From NCBI GenBank assembly GCA_035578905.1, contig JAQJVL010000694.1:1-64000 (forward strand): 64,000 nt of DNA, in the 5' to 3' direction. The notes beneath the pieces are model-generated. The model searched no databases and was not told the origin of the DNA. It saw only the letters and a program-made list of their open reading frames with translations. The stretch is from Stictocephala bisonia. Taxonomy: Eukaryota > Arthropoda > Insecta > Hemiptera > Membracidae. This document shows positions 11,593 to 23,254 of this stretch, piece by piece. Positions within the stretch are counted from its first letter, which is position 1; each line of letters opens with the position of its first letter. The position numbers were made by a program, and so were the translations under genes.

Positions 11593-12800
11593 ACAATGGA
11601 TCATAGATTATTAAAACTCATCTTTATTTACAGCACAATATGTGTCAGACCTACCAGTTTCACTCAAAATACTTCAGTCTACGCCTAGACCATTTTACTC
11701 CGTCCTTCCGTCAAAAATTGCTCGCGAAGCGATAAATGGCTGATATGGACGGAGCGGAACGGACAGAACAGATCATGTGTGCAAGTCTACATTTGAATAA
11801 ATGGTTTTAGATTTTTGGCGGAAGTGACTGAACTGGACAAACTGAACTGAGTGGATCCAATGTGCGACGTGACTTATTGTTCACTAATCGTACCTTTATG
11901 ACTTTTACGTCGTTAATACTAAATAACTTGTGTATTTTATTTTATCTATCTATTTAATATTGATTTTGTTGATAGGGCTCGTTATAGAATTATTTATAAG
12001 ATTTGTATATAATTGATACCATAGTCGTATTATAAATGAAGAAGGAACGTGACCTTTATATATAAAGTAATTATAAACAATTGGCATTACTTTTCAAGAA
12101 GACATATTAACTACTTTTTATCTGACTGTTAGTTATATATCTGATATCAGTTGGAAAACAGCGTCCACCTCAATCATATTGGGGTGAAAGTTATATTAAC
12201 GTTCCCTTATTCCGTTAATATTCTACTCAGTTTTACTTGCCTTTTATTATTGTTCTTTAAACTTGTAAAATTATAATTTGACGTAAAAAATTAATAATGT
12301 TTTTACACATTACAATTGATGGATGACGTATATTTATAAGGTAGAATCATCAACAATTTTAGTTGTTTTGTCTTATAGTAGTCGGTTAGGAGGGTAGTCA
12401 GTGAAAGAGGAAATGGCGTATTACTTGCTAAATTGTTCTAAAATGTTCTTTATAAACTTGTTGTAACAGATTATTTTATTATTTGAATAGGAACGAAGAT
12501 AATGCTGTTACATACGGGTATTTTTATCTATAGATGCTTAAAATTATATTTTATTGTATTTGGTATTGATGTTAATACATTTATACATTTTATGTTTATA
12601 ACGATTTTTATGTATATGAATATGGCTTGTGTTGGTTTGTAATTCTTGCAATTAAAAAAAAATCTCCAAATTTTTTGACTTATGATATTAAGAACAGTTT
12701 TATTGATGCAATGTAACCTAACATAAACAAATTTTGCGTGATTAGATTTTATGTACGCTAATAGTGGAATAATTGTCGAATACTTTTCCGTAGATATGGT
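11593..12800. other. Non-coding; contains one half of a ~55-bp direct repeat
   Basis: Near 11,750 a GGACGGAGCGGAACGGACAG phrase may be terminal or subterminal Harbinger sequence. The segment 11,873-11,930 (TTATTGTTCACTAAT ... TTACGTCGTTAATACT) recurs at 12,805-12,862. Otherwise AT-rich with nothing recognised. Confidence 0.5.
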
Positions 12801-12804
12801 TTCA

Positions 12805-12862
12805 TTTATTGTTCACTAATAGTTCCTTTGTGACTCTTACGTCGTTAATACTCAATAATACT
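12805..12862. repeat. Direct repeat partner of 11,873-11,930
   Basis: Shares TTATTGTTCACTAAT, then CCTTTGTGACT, then TTACGTCGTTAATACT with the copy about 930 bp upstream. It could be an end of a small LTR-like or DNA element, but no other terminal feature was found. Confidence 0.6.
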
Positions 12863-12963
12863 TTAGTATTAACGACCTCTGTTTCTTTATGGGCGAGTGA
12901 CAGTGGACAGTGCGCCTGGCAAAAACTAATAAAACTATCAGCCAAGAAATAGCACAACTGCAA

Positions 12964-12996
12964 CAGTGGAGCGCCTGACCTTGAGGCGCTCCACTG
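12964..12996. repeat. Perfect 13-bp hairpin
   Basis: CAGTGGAGCGCCT and AGGCGCTCCACTG are exact reverse complements separated by 7 bases. The GC-rich palindrome stands out from the AT-rich surroundings and shares the GGAGCGCCT core with the hairpin at 15,287-15,342. Confidence 0.9.
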
Positions 12997-13680
12997 TCGT
13001 ACCCTCACGGATCCAGTGTGACAAGGGTTTGACAAGGATTCAAAAACTAAGGGGTCTTGAAATCTACGGTGACATTGTGGTTAACTTGAGAGCAATCTAA
13101 CTGTAAGCGATACACATGTTTATTAAAATAAGCATACGTGTTACAGTATTTACACATGATCCGGTTCGATTTCCGCGTTTGTTAGCAATTTTTACACTTC
13201 AAATTACTTTAGAAATAAAAAAGCCTTCAGTTATTGAAATTTTAAAAATAATCTATATTAAAATAACCTGTTATAGTCCGATTCATTGACACGTTTCTAA
13301 GTCATAGAAAAGGTGTATTGTAGAAGACGTAAAATCGTGGATTGGATTGCGTTTGACGTATTCCTAAGTAACTATTTTTCATATTCCTTTCTATTAAATC
13401 TAGGCTAAGCAGGTTGAACCGTCAATAATGTAGTCATTTGAACAATAGCCATTAAATAATTGAAATTGGTTAAGCAAAGTAATTAGTTGTGTGTGTGTGG
13501 TCTGTAACATATATTTTACTCATAATCATATATGAGACAGAGGTTTTAGGATCCAGGACTGTATAATAATAATATTTATTGTCTTCACCTAGTAAAAACG
13601 TATTAAACATACAATATATAAAATAGTAAATTAATATAAATGAAAAAAATTTAATAAAGAAGAAAAATAGTTCATATTAT
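12997..13680. other. Nothing recognised
   Basis: AT-rich non-coding sequence. Confidence 0.4.
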
Positions 13681-13682
13681 TC

Positions 13683-14281
13683 TTATAGTTCTTGAAATTT
13701 AAAATATTCAATTCGATATAAACAATTTATGGTCGTGCAGTTTTTAAATGTTTTCTTGAAAGCATCTTCTTTCAGAATTCTTATATGTATTGGTAATTTA
13801 TTAAATATTTTGATTGAATTGTTTTCAAAAATATGTATTAATTTATAATTTGTAAAATAATTTCTTCTTATATTGTCTTTGTTTTTTATAGAGTAGTAAT
13901 GCATAATATTTCAAATTATAAAATTTAGAAATATTTTATTTGATATATATAAAATAAGTAATCACGTAATATAAGGTACTCTAAAGAATGGTTTGCAGCT
14001 TGCTTTTTGGGGAATGTTTTTTTTTTTATTATTATTCTTAAGGTATTTCTTTGTAATTTACAGATTTTAAAAGTACCACGACTGTTACCCCAAAGTAGAG
14101 TGCAGTAAGATAAGTGGCTATGTATGAATGAATGGTATAATAATAATGAAATATCTGTTTTTACATGATTTTAAACTCTACATTGAGCAAGAATTGTTAT
14201 TGAATATTGTTTATACATAATCAGTATGGGCGTTCCAGGTAATATATAAGTCAATTTTTACTCCTAAGAATTTCAGTTCTT
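13683..14281 (-). pseudogene. LINE reverse transcriptase C-terminal remnant
   Basis: Read on the minus strand from about 14,281, the fragments are ELKFLGVKIDLYITWNAHTD, a stop, then SYCTLLWGNSRGTFKICKLQ, and finally a 73-codon frame (13,904-13,683) with FNKLPIHIR and AFKKTF. FLG..ID..L.W..H, Y....WG.S and (L)FN.LP..I are successive landmarks of the region C-terminal to the RT palm in jockey/CR1-like non-LTR retrotransposons. The same landmarks occur in the better preserved copy at 32,184-32,957. Stops and frameshifts show it is dead. No endonuclease or RT catalytic motif is retained, consistent with 5' truncation. Confidence 0.8.
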
Positions 14282-14898
14282 TACTTTTATTTATTTACTT
14301 CTTTATTCAACGAAAATACTATAGCTTATGTTTTATTGTTAATTTATTTTCTGAACACCATTATTTGATAACAATATGGGATTTTTCTTCACAAAAATGA
14401 TTGTAATTTAAGCCTTGCACAATAAGTGAGATAACTCGTCGTTTGAATTTCCATATTTTTTTGTTTTAGAATATTGTAGCCTACAGATTGAGTGTAAGTA
14501 GTATTTTTTGTTTGAGTTTAAGTATTTTTTTGTATATCTAAGTTTTAAGTATTATTAAGTGTAACCCAAATTATTTAGTTTACATTTAAATGTATATGTA
14601 TTATTTTAGAATGTTATACAAATGATTAAGTGTTAAAATTTAGAAATACATATTTGTTATTTACAGGCCTATTTGTAGTTATTGGCCTTTTTTGTAACTC
14701 TTCAATTTCTTTGAAACAACTTGGCGAGTAATAAAATTAATATAATTTAAAAAAACTACTGTTTGGCTTTTACGAATTTGTATAAACTATGGTTAATATT
14801 TCATAATGAATACTCATGGGTCAAATGGGCAAGTCATGAGCAAAGGAAGAGTGTCTACATGTTCCTTTTACATAAAACTAAATCGTATCAAGTTTATA

Positions 14899-14922
14899 AT
14901 AAAAAAAAAAAAAAAAAAAAAA
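14899..14922. repeat. Poly(A) tract
   Basis: An uninterrupted A tract of about 23-24 bases. It may be the tail of an old retroposed sequence, but I found no recognisable body upstream. Confidence 0.8.
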
Positions 14923-15286
14923 ATTACTATGTATACATAATTATCTTAGTCTTCGGGAGTTGATGTGGTACAAGCTTGGATGTATTTTATCTGTACGATT
15001 ACAAACTTGTTTTAAAACAAGTCCGCAATAATTTAACCACTTAATAATTTAAATAAAATGAAACATTATTAAGAATAGGTACTTATCACGGTACATTAAT
15101 AATTTTGATTGGTCTTTTAATATAACCCCTTATAGAATCAATGTTACACTTACTCCAACAAAATATGCAGTGCACTTAACAAAGTCACTATGCTAGTAGC
15201 CGTTGTGATATTATATTGGTAGGTATTTAGGAGGCCCCGCGAGCTGAGCTCGATAGCAGGTAGAGTACCCAGGACAGGTAGTTTTA

Positions 15287-15342
15287 GGTGCGACACAGGA
15301 GCGCCTCTCCACCCCTTTTCGGAGGCACTCCTGAGTCGCACC
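15287..15342. repeat. GC-rich hairpin with a third half-copy nearby
   Basis: The arms 15,287-15,307 and 15,322-15,342 pair at 19 of 21 positions (GGTGCGACACAGGAGC against GGTGCGACTCAGGAGT when inverted). A further inverted half, AGGCGCTCCTGTGTC, lies near 15,382. The GGAGCGCCT core is shared with the 12,964 hairpin. Confidence 0.8.
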
Positions 15343-15399
15343 CCTAGCGAAAATTATTTATGACAACCTCTCAGCCAGGTAAAGGCGCTCCTGTGTCAC

Positions 15400-16745
15400 G
15401 GATTCTTTCTGTATACTGGTCAATTTCTTTTATATTTTTGTAGACCGGAAAATCAAATTCTTATCTTTGGTCTACTATAGGGTTGTGTATACAGTAGCGT
15501 TGGCTTGGCAATTTCGTATACAGAAAGTCCATATTCAAAACTATATTTTCCCGCGTAATTAAAATGTGATTTTAATAATACAGAACAATTACCATTCGTT
15601 TATAATTTTGCTTTTAAGCCAATATATAACAACACTACATTTATAAAGCTAGTGCTTTGAGCTTTAAATAATTACGTTAATTTTACAAAAAAATCTATGC
15701 CAGCCGGCTCTTTAGATCTCACAAGACTATTGTTAGTGCACAGAACTAGATATAGTTATTAATAAAAAGCTAGTCTAAGTTTAATTTTTTTATATATTTA
15801 TTTTCATTTTACTGAAAGCTTCTTAAGATATCGATTTATTTAAAAATAAATTTATGGCTTGGTAGTAGTAATATATATGTATGCTTCCATTAGTTCTATT
15901 CCACAATTCTAATCCCAACCCGTTATTTATAAAACTATAGGCATTGGCATAACATACAACTCTATAATATTTGACTTTATTAGCTAATTATTATTAAAAA
16001 GACCTTGGTAACGTTGGTCAATCAAACTGTACAAGTCATGGTAAATCTAATAATCACTAAAGCAGACTAGGTGGTGATGATTTAAGGTAGTATGAACTGC
16101 TGGCGATGTTGACAGTAGGCAGGAGACATGTGTTGATAAGATTGGACGTGCTGTTGATAAGACCAGCGGAAGCAAGCGTCTGACGCCGTGGATTCGTGAT
16201 ATTTAGCCACAAGATTGATAATACATGCACACTTTACTTCCCCATAGCGTGCCAAAAAAAAAGGAATTAACGCACTCTACAATAAAAAGTTTTGTATAGT
16301 GTGAAAAACTGATAGATTCACATGAATGAATATTCTTTAAAGCTCGTTTATACTATTACTGTAATTTCATTACAACTAATGGGATCCTAATGTATGGCAA
16401 TTTGCCTCCCAACGTGTGTGTGTGTGTGTATCACTCAAGGGCGTGTTATTGGCCACCTTAGACTACCAAGATGTGATATGTGCCCATCACGATTAGTATG
16501 ATTTTTTATGAAGATTCTGTCATCAATTGGAAAATTCATAGGACATATAATTTAAAATATAGTATACAATTCAGTATTTAAGAAGCATAATTGATAAAAT
16601 ACACCAAACCCAGTTAGTTTAATATGCTATAAAAACTCAAACTGATTAAATAACTACGGTCAATAATAAAAACTAAACATTAATGACGTATAGTGGTTAA
16701 GTGGTAGAGAGGACTATTAGTCTTAAATTCACCCCAAAATATAGG
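15400..16745. other. Nothing coding; minor foldback
   Basis: CTTTCTGTATAC near 15,405 pairs with GTATACAGAAAG near 15,517. No exon, transposon domain or array was seen in the rest, apart from a short (TG)n near 16,417. Confidence 0.45.
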
Positions 16746-16749
16746 CATT

Positions 16750-16808
16750 TTCACTTCACTTCATTTTACTTCACTTCACTTCATTTTATTTCATTTCATT
16801 TTCATTTT
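16750..16808. repeat. CTTCA/TTTCA pentamer array
   Basis: Tandem, slightly variable ACTTC and ATTTC pentamers. Confidence 0.9.
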
Positions 16809-17034
16809 ATGAATGTCAAAGGCTAAGAATGTAACTTAAATTAACGATCAATGAACCTTATAATACAGTATATGAGCTGTGGATAAGAGTCAGTAACAAG
16901 AGAGAACTATACTAAATGTAACAAACATGTAAGCAGTATTCAATAAACAAATGAAGTGCAGACCAAGACATAAAGTCAATAAAAAAGAAAAAGGACAGGG
17001 ATTGATAACTCAACATGATGGTTGTACTCCGTAA

Positions 17035-17830
17035 TCCTTTTATACAGTATGTGTTGGTGGGTGGAAGGTTCATCACCTCTGTTCGTGTATGGATGAATGG
17101 GTAATTTAGTGGCACATTCAAGTAGTAAGTCCAAGTAACGTACAGTGACATCTCAGTGACAGACCCATCCACCCACCTAAAAAAATACAGTAGTAATGAT
17201 CTACCTACCCTCCCTTATACGTAGAGATGTACTGACCCACCCACTCTTCCACACACGTACAGTACTTGTGGGTGGGTCAGTAGCACTGTACGTGTTAGTG
17301 TGGGTGGGTGAGTACAACAGAACGAGTATAGGAGGGTGGGAGGGTTAATAGTACTGTATGGGTTAGTGGTTCAATACCGCTGTACGTGCATGGTATGCTG
17401 GGTGGGGCAATACCACTAAGCTTGTATCAGTGGGTGGATGGTTCAGTATCACTATAGTATATGTGTGGATGGTTGGTTCAATATACTTGTATGGCTAGAT
17501 GGGTTGGTCATATCCACTGTACTTGTATTTGAGGTTTGGAAGGTGAATATCACTGTACGTATATGTGTGGGTGGATGATTCAATACTACTATACATGCAT
17601 GGGACTGTGGGTAGGTCAATACTGTATGAGAGGGTTAGAAGGGTATCAGAAGGGTAGAAACCATACGTGTATTTACGTGAAGGTGTAGGAGGGATGGCCA
17701 TTATCACTAAGTGTATATGGGTGTAGGAGCGAAACCCACTATTACGGTACGCATACGGGTGTACGGAAGGCTTATTTTTACTGCACGTGTGTCCAGACGG
17801 GAGAGCTACATTACTAATGTACAGTATTGG
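17035..17830. repeat. Degenerate minisatellite, GTGGGTGGGTCA/CACTGTACGTG family, locus 1
   Basis: Units of roughly 40-50 bp built from GTGGGTGGGTCA and ATACCACTGTACGTGTATGG recur across about 800 bp with heavy drift. One clear unit has CAGTAGCACTGTACGTG near 17,279. The same unit occurs better preserved at 39,283-39,522, inverted at 42,915-43,060, and as two opposed units at 60,620-60,705. The open frames here simply follow the repeats. Confidence 0.85.
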
Positions 17831-18269
17831 AATGCAAAGTCGAAAGATGTAGGTCCATAATTAAAAATCGAAGTGTAATAATAAATATAGATAGTTAGTC
17901 CAAATTTAAACAGAGATGTATGCCCATAAACCTAAATCGAATTCAAATAAGTCTAGCTTATAGTAAGTCAATATAACAGTAAAGAAACAATACACCCGTA
18001 ATCTGAATCATATATCGAAGAACACATAAAAATTATTTTACTTTTTCAGTACATGTTCAGTACATCTCTAGAACTTTTTTTAAATTTGTCAGTTTGGGTA
18101 AGAATGTAAAATTTGGCCCTAATTTAACCTAAATAATAGCTTATTAAAACTAAATTGTAATTGGAGTAAACATCAATAAGAACTGAAGTAATATAATCCA
18201 TTTGCCACTTGCTAAGTAATTATCTACGGCCTGGTTCACAACACACGCCCACCTACCGACCGACCTGCT

Positions 18270-18734
18270 GTACAAGGTTCTGATTCACTGATGCCGTATT
18301 GTAGTATACACGATTACCCGCCAAGTGCGACGTTGTCAAACTTGGTGACGCTAGAATGATAGCAGAGAACAGTGACGCCATAGTGGTAAATACGCGTATA
18401 ATAATATACACCGGTTGACACCAACGCTCCCCGCGGCAGCTGCTTGAACTTCAAATTATATACGACTATTTAATCGACCCACATTGCGGCGTCACACGGC
18501 AAAATTTAAATTTTAAATTAAAAAATATTACGTTGACTAAGTACAATTAAACTCATACCACTTTAATCTACATTTTTAACTCTACAAAATGACTATTTTT
18601 GAGTATTTTTAATTTCACGTACTTCCAAACTATAATGGGATTACATTATGGCGTCGTATACTTGACGCCACAATGTAAACTGACGCCAAAATGTTAGGAA
18701 ATTTCTTTAACACTGACGCAACAGTGTTAGGGGG

Positions 18735-18735
<1 letters not shown>
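18270..18735 (-). repeat. Dispersed repeat with TGGCGTC motif array, copy 2
   Basis: Contains GACGCCATAGTG (18,373), CATTGCGGCGTC (18,482), CATTATGGCGTC (18,644), GACGCCACAATGT (18,664), GACGCCAAAATGT (18,682) and GACGCAACAGTGTTAG (18,716). It ends next to a (TA)n tract. In reverse complement this is the same order of landmarks as 2,856-3,260. Confidence 0.6.

Positions 18736-18776
<41 letters not shown>
18736..18776. repeat. (TA)n microsatellite
   Basis: Uninterrupted TA dinucleotides between the TGGCGTC repeat and the foldback at 18,791. Confidence 0.97.
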
Positions 18777-18781
<5 letters not shown>

Positions 18782-18790
18782 ACAACACAC

Positions 18791-19035
18791 ACAAACACTG
18801 GAACAATAATATACCTCACCAAACGCTTTGAAAATAGTCTTAATCAATCTGGAGAAACAGATCAAGAATAATGTAGAAATGTATTAACCCAATGTGGAAA
18901 TGTATTTTATGTGGAAAAATGTATTAACCCAATGTGGGTTAATACATTTTTACATTATTCTTGATCTGTTTCTCCAGATTGATTTAGACTATTTTCAAAG
19001 CGTATGGTGAGGTCTATTATTGTTCCAGTGTTTGT
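18791..19035. repeat. ~100-bp-arm foldback element
   Basis: The left arm from 18,791 (ACAAACACTGGAACAATAAT) is mirrored by the right arm ending at 19,035 (TATTGTTCCAGTGTTTGT). CAGATCAAGAATAATG pairs with CATTATTCTTGATCTG. Arms of about 100 bp match with few differences around a short centre in which a GTATTAACCCAATGTGG phrase is duplicated. It looks like a foldback MITE; no target-site duplication was established. Confidence 0.85.
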
Positions 19036-19137
19036 ATTTTCATTAATAGCTATCGTATCAGTTCGTCTAATTCCACCGTCAATTGCCCATTCATGAACTC
19101 AAGAAGTTTTTTATGTAGCGTATATATATCTGTGGCT

Positions 19138-19330
19138 TGGTGCTAAAAGGGCCAATGTCAGAAAATTCCAATTCAGGGGTTATACCTGCAATGCATTCTA
19201 AATGGATGGAACTATATAGTGTAAAAACGGCCAATGTCTGAAACTAATAGAAAAAAGTTAGAATGTTTTTATGGCCAATGTCACAAAACATATGTTTTAA
19301 CAGTCAATTAGTGCTAAAGGGGCCTTACTG
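19138..19330. repeat. GGCCAATGTC repeat cluster
   Basis: GGCCAATGTC occurs at 19,150, 19,229 and 19,273, each in a GTGCTAAAAGGGCC-like context, with a fourth degenerate copy (GTGCTAAAGGGGCC) near 19,311. An inverted GGCCCTTTT occurs near 19,443. They lie directly upstream of the repetitive gene at 19.5 kb and may be its subterminal or regulatory repeats. Confidence 0.6.
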
Positions 19331-19523
19331 GACATAGGCCTGTTGATGTATATTGTTTATTTTGTGTTAAATAGGCCTAAGTAGACATAGGCCCTTATAT
19401 ATTTAGTTAGCATCCAGCAGCCACATGGCTTATTTATACTTTGGCCCTTTTGGTATGCAATACTAGTACTGTCCTAATAGACACCTGGTGTTGTTTTATG
19501 ACAAAAAAATCAAATAAAAACCT

Positions 19524-20384
19524 GATTTATTTGACAATGAACATTCATCAGATCAATATGAGCCTTCTGAACATACAACATCTTCTTCTGAATTTAGTGA
19601 CTTAGATGTGACAGTAAAAAGAACAAACAAACAAAAGAGAACAAGGGTTTAATCTACTAAAGCGATGTGCACTACAAATTTAAATGTTGCAAATGAAGTT
19701 TCACAAGAACGACCACTTGATCCGTTATTACCACACACTAATCATGAACCAGTTGCTGTTATCAACGCTGAGAATACCAGGAAAAGGGGCAGACAAAAGG
19801 TGGAAGGAGAACCTACAAGGAAAAGGAAAAGAGATGAAAAGAATTGGACAAGAAATATCAAAAAAAGAAGCCGTAATGAAGGACAAGAGTACATAATGGC
19901 TAAAGGAAAGATGATCAGGACCAAGACTCTACAGCCCCCTTGTAATTGCAGAATGAAATGTGCAGATAAAGTTAGTGAAATTCAAAGAGCAAGTATATTT
20001 GCTGATTATTACTCTCTTTGTGCTGAAGAAAAAAATCAATTTATAGCTGGTAGCATAGAAGAAGGGAAGAAACAGCGTCAAAGACTTCACAGAAATGATG
20101 AAGCAGAAAGCAGACGCAAATTTATTCGCCACTACTTTCTACCTAATGCTTCAACTAGAGTAGAGGTGTGCCAAAAAATGTTTACCAACACTCTCGACAT
20201 AACATTGAAAAAAGTAAGAGTGATTACTGAAAAAAAGAGATCTTCTGGCTCTGGTATTTGTGCAAGCGATGGCAGAGGTAAACACCAAAATCATCCATGC
20301 ATATCAGAAGTAAACAAAGATGTTATCAGAGAACACATAAGAAAATATATATATTATATATTGACAGATATAAATTACATTTAA
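19524..20384 (+). pseudogene. Truncated copy of a repetitive arthropod protein family
   Basis: The main frame runs 19,665-20,384 (239 codons). The same frame is open upstream from 19,524 (Ser/Glu/Asp-rich) and is split from it by one TAA at 19,650-19,652, so the intact ancestor probably began further upstream. Features: a basic stretch TRKRKRDEKNWTRNIKKRSR (residues 51-70 of the main frame), a CNCRMKC cysteine motif (about 93-99), and a helical charged region ending in RRKFIRHYFLPNA. My recollection is that this K-R-N-E-G..Y...KGK...PC.C...C architecture is multi-copy in hemipteran and other arthropod genomes and probably transposon-encoded; no function is established that I know of. The C-terminus runs into TAT-rich sequence, so it is truncated. 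Confidence 0.6.
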
Positions 20385-21170
20385 TTAATGATTGGTCTTA
20401 GAAGGACAATCCCAAAATTGTTTGTAAATATCTGTAAACAATTTGAACTTTGCTCAAAATAAGCTTTGGAAATTATGTAAAGCACTTTAAAAGACTCTAT
20501 TGCTTACACGAGATATAGTATCTTAATTTTGATTTTAGCAAACAACAATTTATTTAGTATTCTTTGTTCATGTGGCAACACTAATCTGGGAAGTACGTTA
20601 TTCTTGAATGTATAATTATACATAATAATATGTATAATAATATGTATAATTATTATGTATAATTATACATAATAATATGTATAATTATTCTGTCTGAGAT
20701 ATTCAGGACTTTAGTTATAATATTTTTATATTATATTTTTTAGCTTCGATAATAGCTTTCTCATTGTAAAACATCCTTTCCACATATTTAAACTCATAAT
20801 ATTACTTTGATTCTACCTGGGTTAACAGTTAACCAATTAACAAATTGTAACACATTTAAACATTTTCAAAGCTAGTAACAATTCCATGTCAGTTCTCCAA
20901 TAGATGATTTAAGTGTCATACTTGTGGATAAACGACGTACCAGGTCAAAGTTCAAGTTTGAAATGTCTGTGTCCCTATTGGGGAACAATGAAGGATGGAC
21001 CAACTTTCAAATTAAATGCCTTTTGAGGGTTGAAACTTCAACGTGATGGATGCGATGGTTTTCCTTGAAATTACTCTAACAAAATATGTCTCATGTGATT
21101 AGTCATTTATAGCATTTAGATGTATTTTAAGTCAAAGTTAAAAATTATTTTTTATATAAGAACCTAATAT
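20385..21170. other. Nothing coding; AT palindromes at 20,619-20,690
   Basis: TATAATTATACATAATAAT and its complement alternate several times, forming self-complementary AT-rich hairpins. The rest shows no gene or recognised repeat. Confidence 0.6.
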
Positions 21171-21171
21171 G

Positions 21172-21408
21172 TGTAAACAGTAATATACAGTACAAGTAAA
21201 CGTCACACAACACAAATTTATTACGATATAAGCACAAAATGCACAAATATATTACAATACAAGTATAATACAATTGTACTTGTATTGTAATATATTTGTG
21301 CATTTTGAGCTTATATTGTAATAAATTTGTGTTGTGTGACGTTTACTTGTACTGTATATGTACCAACACGTATTATGCTAATTAAAAACTATTTGTAAAC
21401 AGTAATAT
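21172..21408. mobile_element. Penelope-like foldback insertion with 15-bp TSD
   Basis: TGTAAACAGTAATAT flanks the insert on both sides (21,172-21,186 and 21,394-21,408). The ~207-bp insert is an inverted repeat: CAGTACAAGTAAACGTCAC leads in, GTGACGTTTACTTGTACTG mirrors it, and the end is GCTAATTAAAAACTATT. The same start and end sequences bound the larger insert at 30,192-30,928, which carries Penelope-like coding sequence. The variable-length target duplication is expected of retrotransposition, not of cut-and-paste. Confidence 0.85.
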
Positions 21409-21950
21409 CTCCTTCTTGTTTCTTTATTCACATAAATGATATGGGAAAAAGTCAATTTATGTGTTTAATAAAAGTTAATTACATTGAAATAAGTTTACTA
21501 AGAATAATTAGGCTTTGTTGTTTTCATATAAGAGATCAGAAAACTTGGAAGAACCAGTGAATTTAACGGTACCAAGATTGAAAAAGTTTGTACCCAAAAC
21601 CGTTTTACGCTAAACTTTAGTTAGATTATTAGTGAAATTTAAGCATAAAGTTTACCCTAGTGAACATACCTCAATATCTTTTTAAAATACTATGTTTATA
21701 ATATTTAATTTGTTTTAAAAATTATGTACGTTTTGATATTTATTTGACAGCCAATTATATAGGATTTTGTATGAATGAACAAAACTATTCATGCTTCACA
21801 ATAAATACAATCACATTTAGAGATGTGTGGATGAATTTAAGCGTTATTTATATTCCGTAAGGTACATAATATGTACAAGTGAACATATTCCTTTTAAACA
21901 TAAGAAACGTGAAACATATGTTGATAAATGAACATGTTGATAAATGATAA
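21409..21950. other. Nothing recognised
   Basis: AT-rich non-coding sequence. Confidence 0.4.
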
Positions 21951-21954
21951 ATGA

Positions 21955-22092
21955 ATGACTGACAAGTCTGACACTCAGTTCTCTTCACTACACAACATCT
22001 GAACCTTGACTACCATTCAACACGGACACTCCAGACTTCTCTTGTAGTGTCTACGTTGATGGCAACCATTGAGCGGACGCCATGGCGTAGAT
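21955..22092 (-). repeat. SINE-like repeat, copy 2 (partial)
   Basis: Reverse complement of about 3,745-3,860: GACAAGTCTGACACTCAG, CCTTGACTACCATTCAACA and GATGGCAACCATTGAG all match inverted. The tRNA-like head is missing. Confidence 0.7.
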
Positions 22093-22190
22093 ATAATACA
22101 TATTATAATATAATATTATACTATAATATATATAATATTATATATATAATGTAAAATTTATATAATAATTTACATTATATTACAAAATTA
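22093..22190. repeat. AT-rich palindromic block
   Basis: ATAATATTATAC-like sequence folds on itself repeatedly, ending with TAAATTATTATATAAATTT-type symmetry. Confidence 0.7.
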
Positions 22191-23250
22191 CTTGTTAAGG
22201 TAAATGTTAGCATCATTGGTATTGACTTTATTTTAAGAATGATTCCACGAGGACTTTGCCAAGGGCAGTAAATCTCAGTGATTGTGATGGTAATCATTTG
22301 TAATATATTCGGACTCTAAGGTCAGCTAGTACTGTATATTCGGTCATAATTTGAAAGAGATTCACACTGAGTGATTAAATTATATTTTTAAGAAAATATA
22401 TTATCTAAAGTTTTTAAACATTCTGCTTGTTATTTTGAAAATATAGTTGGTACATAGCACTCGATATAGTGCATTGGCCTTATACAGGATTTGAGAATTT
22501 ATGAGTTATATTTTGATCGCCTTAAAATACAGATTTGATCAATCTTCCGGCTTGACGAAAACATGGTTGATGTGGTGCTTGAGTAAAGCCCTGATACGAG
22601 GTGTGGCCAAGTACACGCTGTATCTGGCAATTTATTAAAATCTATAAACAGTAAAAAAAAATGTAATTATTGGAATGTATGTGATATAAAAATCCATGAT
22701 CATCACATGTTAGCTGCACACAAATTCATATATTCATATAATATGGTTTTTTTTAATGTACAGATGGAAGATTAAAGTGACAACCATGTAAGGTGTTAGG
22801 GCGTTGCTACGGTTACGGCTCTTATATCACCAAGACATTGGTCATAGCATTTTGAACCACTTTGTCAGAAGGAATCAGGAGATTCAATAAATGTACTACA
22901 AACCGATGTTACACCGTTTATGTTTTTTTAAAGACATTTTTTTAAGACAAGTACTTAATTAGGTTGAGTAAACTAATATCTAACAGTAATGAATAACTAC
23001 AACAAAAATAATGATATTCCAATTTAGTACTTATTTTATTGTATAATAAATATTCATTTAGTTTATCGTTAATTACATTGCATTTAAATTTATTGATTTT
23101 CTTTATTCTTCCTCTAAGGATTTTTGTTTTAAGTTAAACACTAAATATTGAATCCAAAGGTATATCGATAAAAGATATGATATAACAGGGAACAAATAAA
23201 TATTACACACAATGGAAGGTCTTGTGAAGCACGTGGGGATAACCCCAATG
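22191..23250. other. Nothing recognised
   Basis: AT-rich non-coding sequence. Confidence 0.4.
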
Positions 23251-23254
23251 TATC

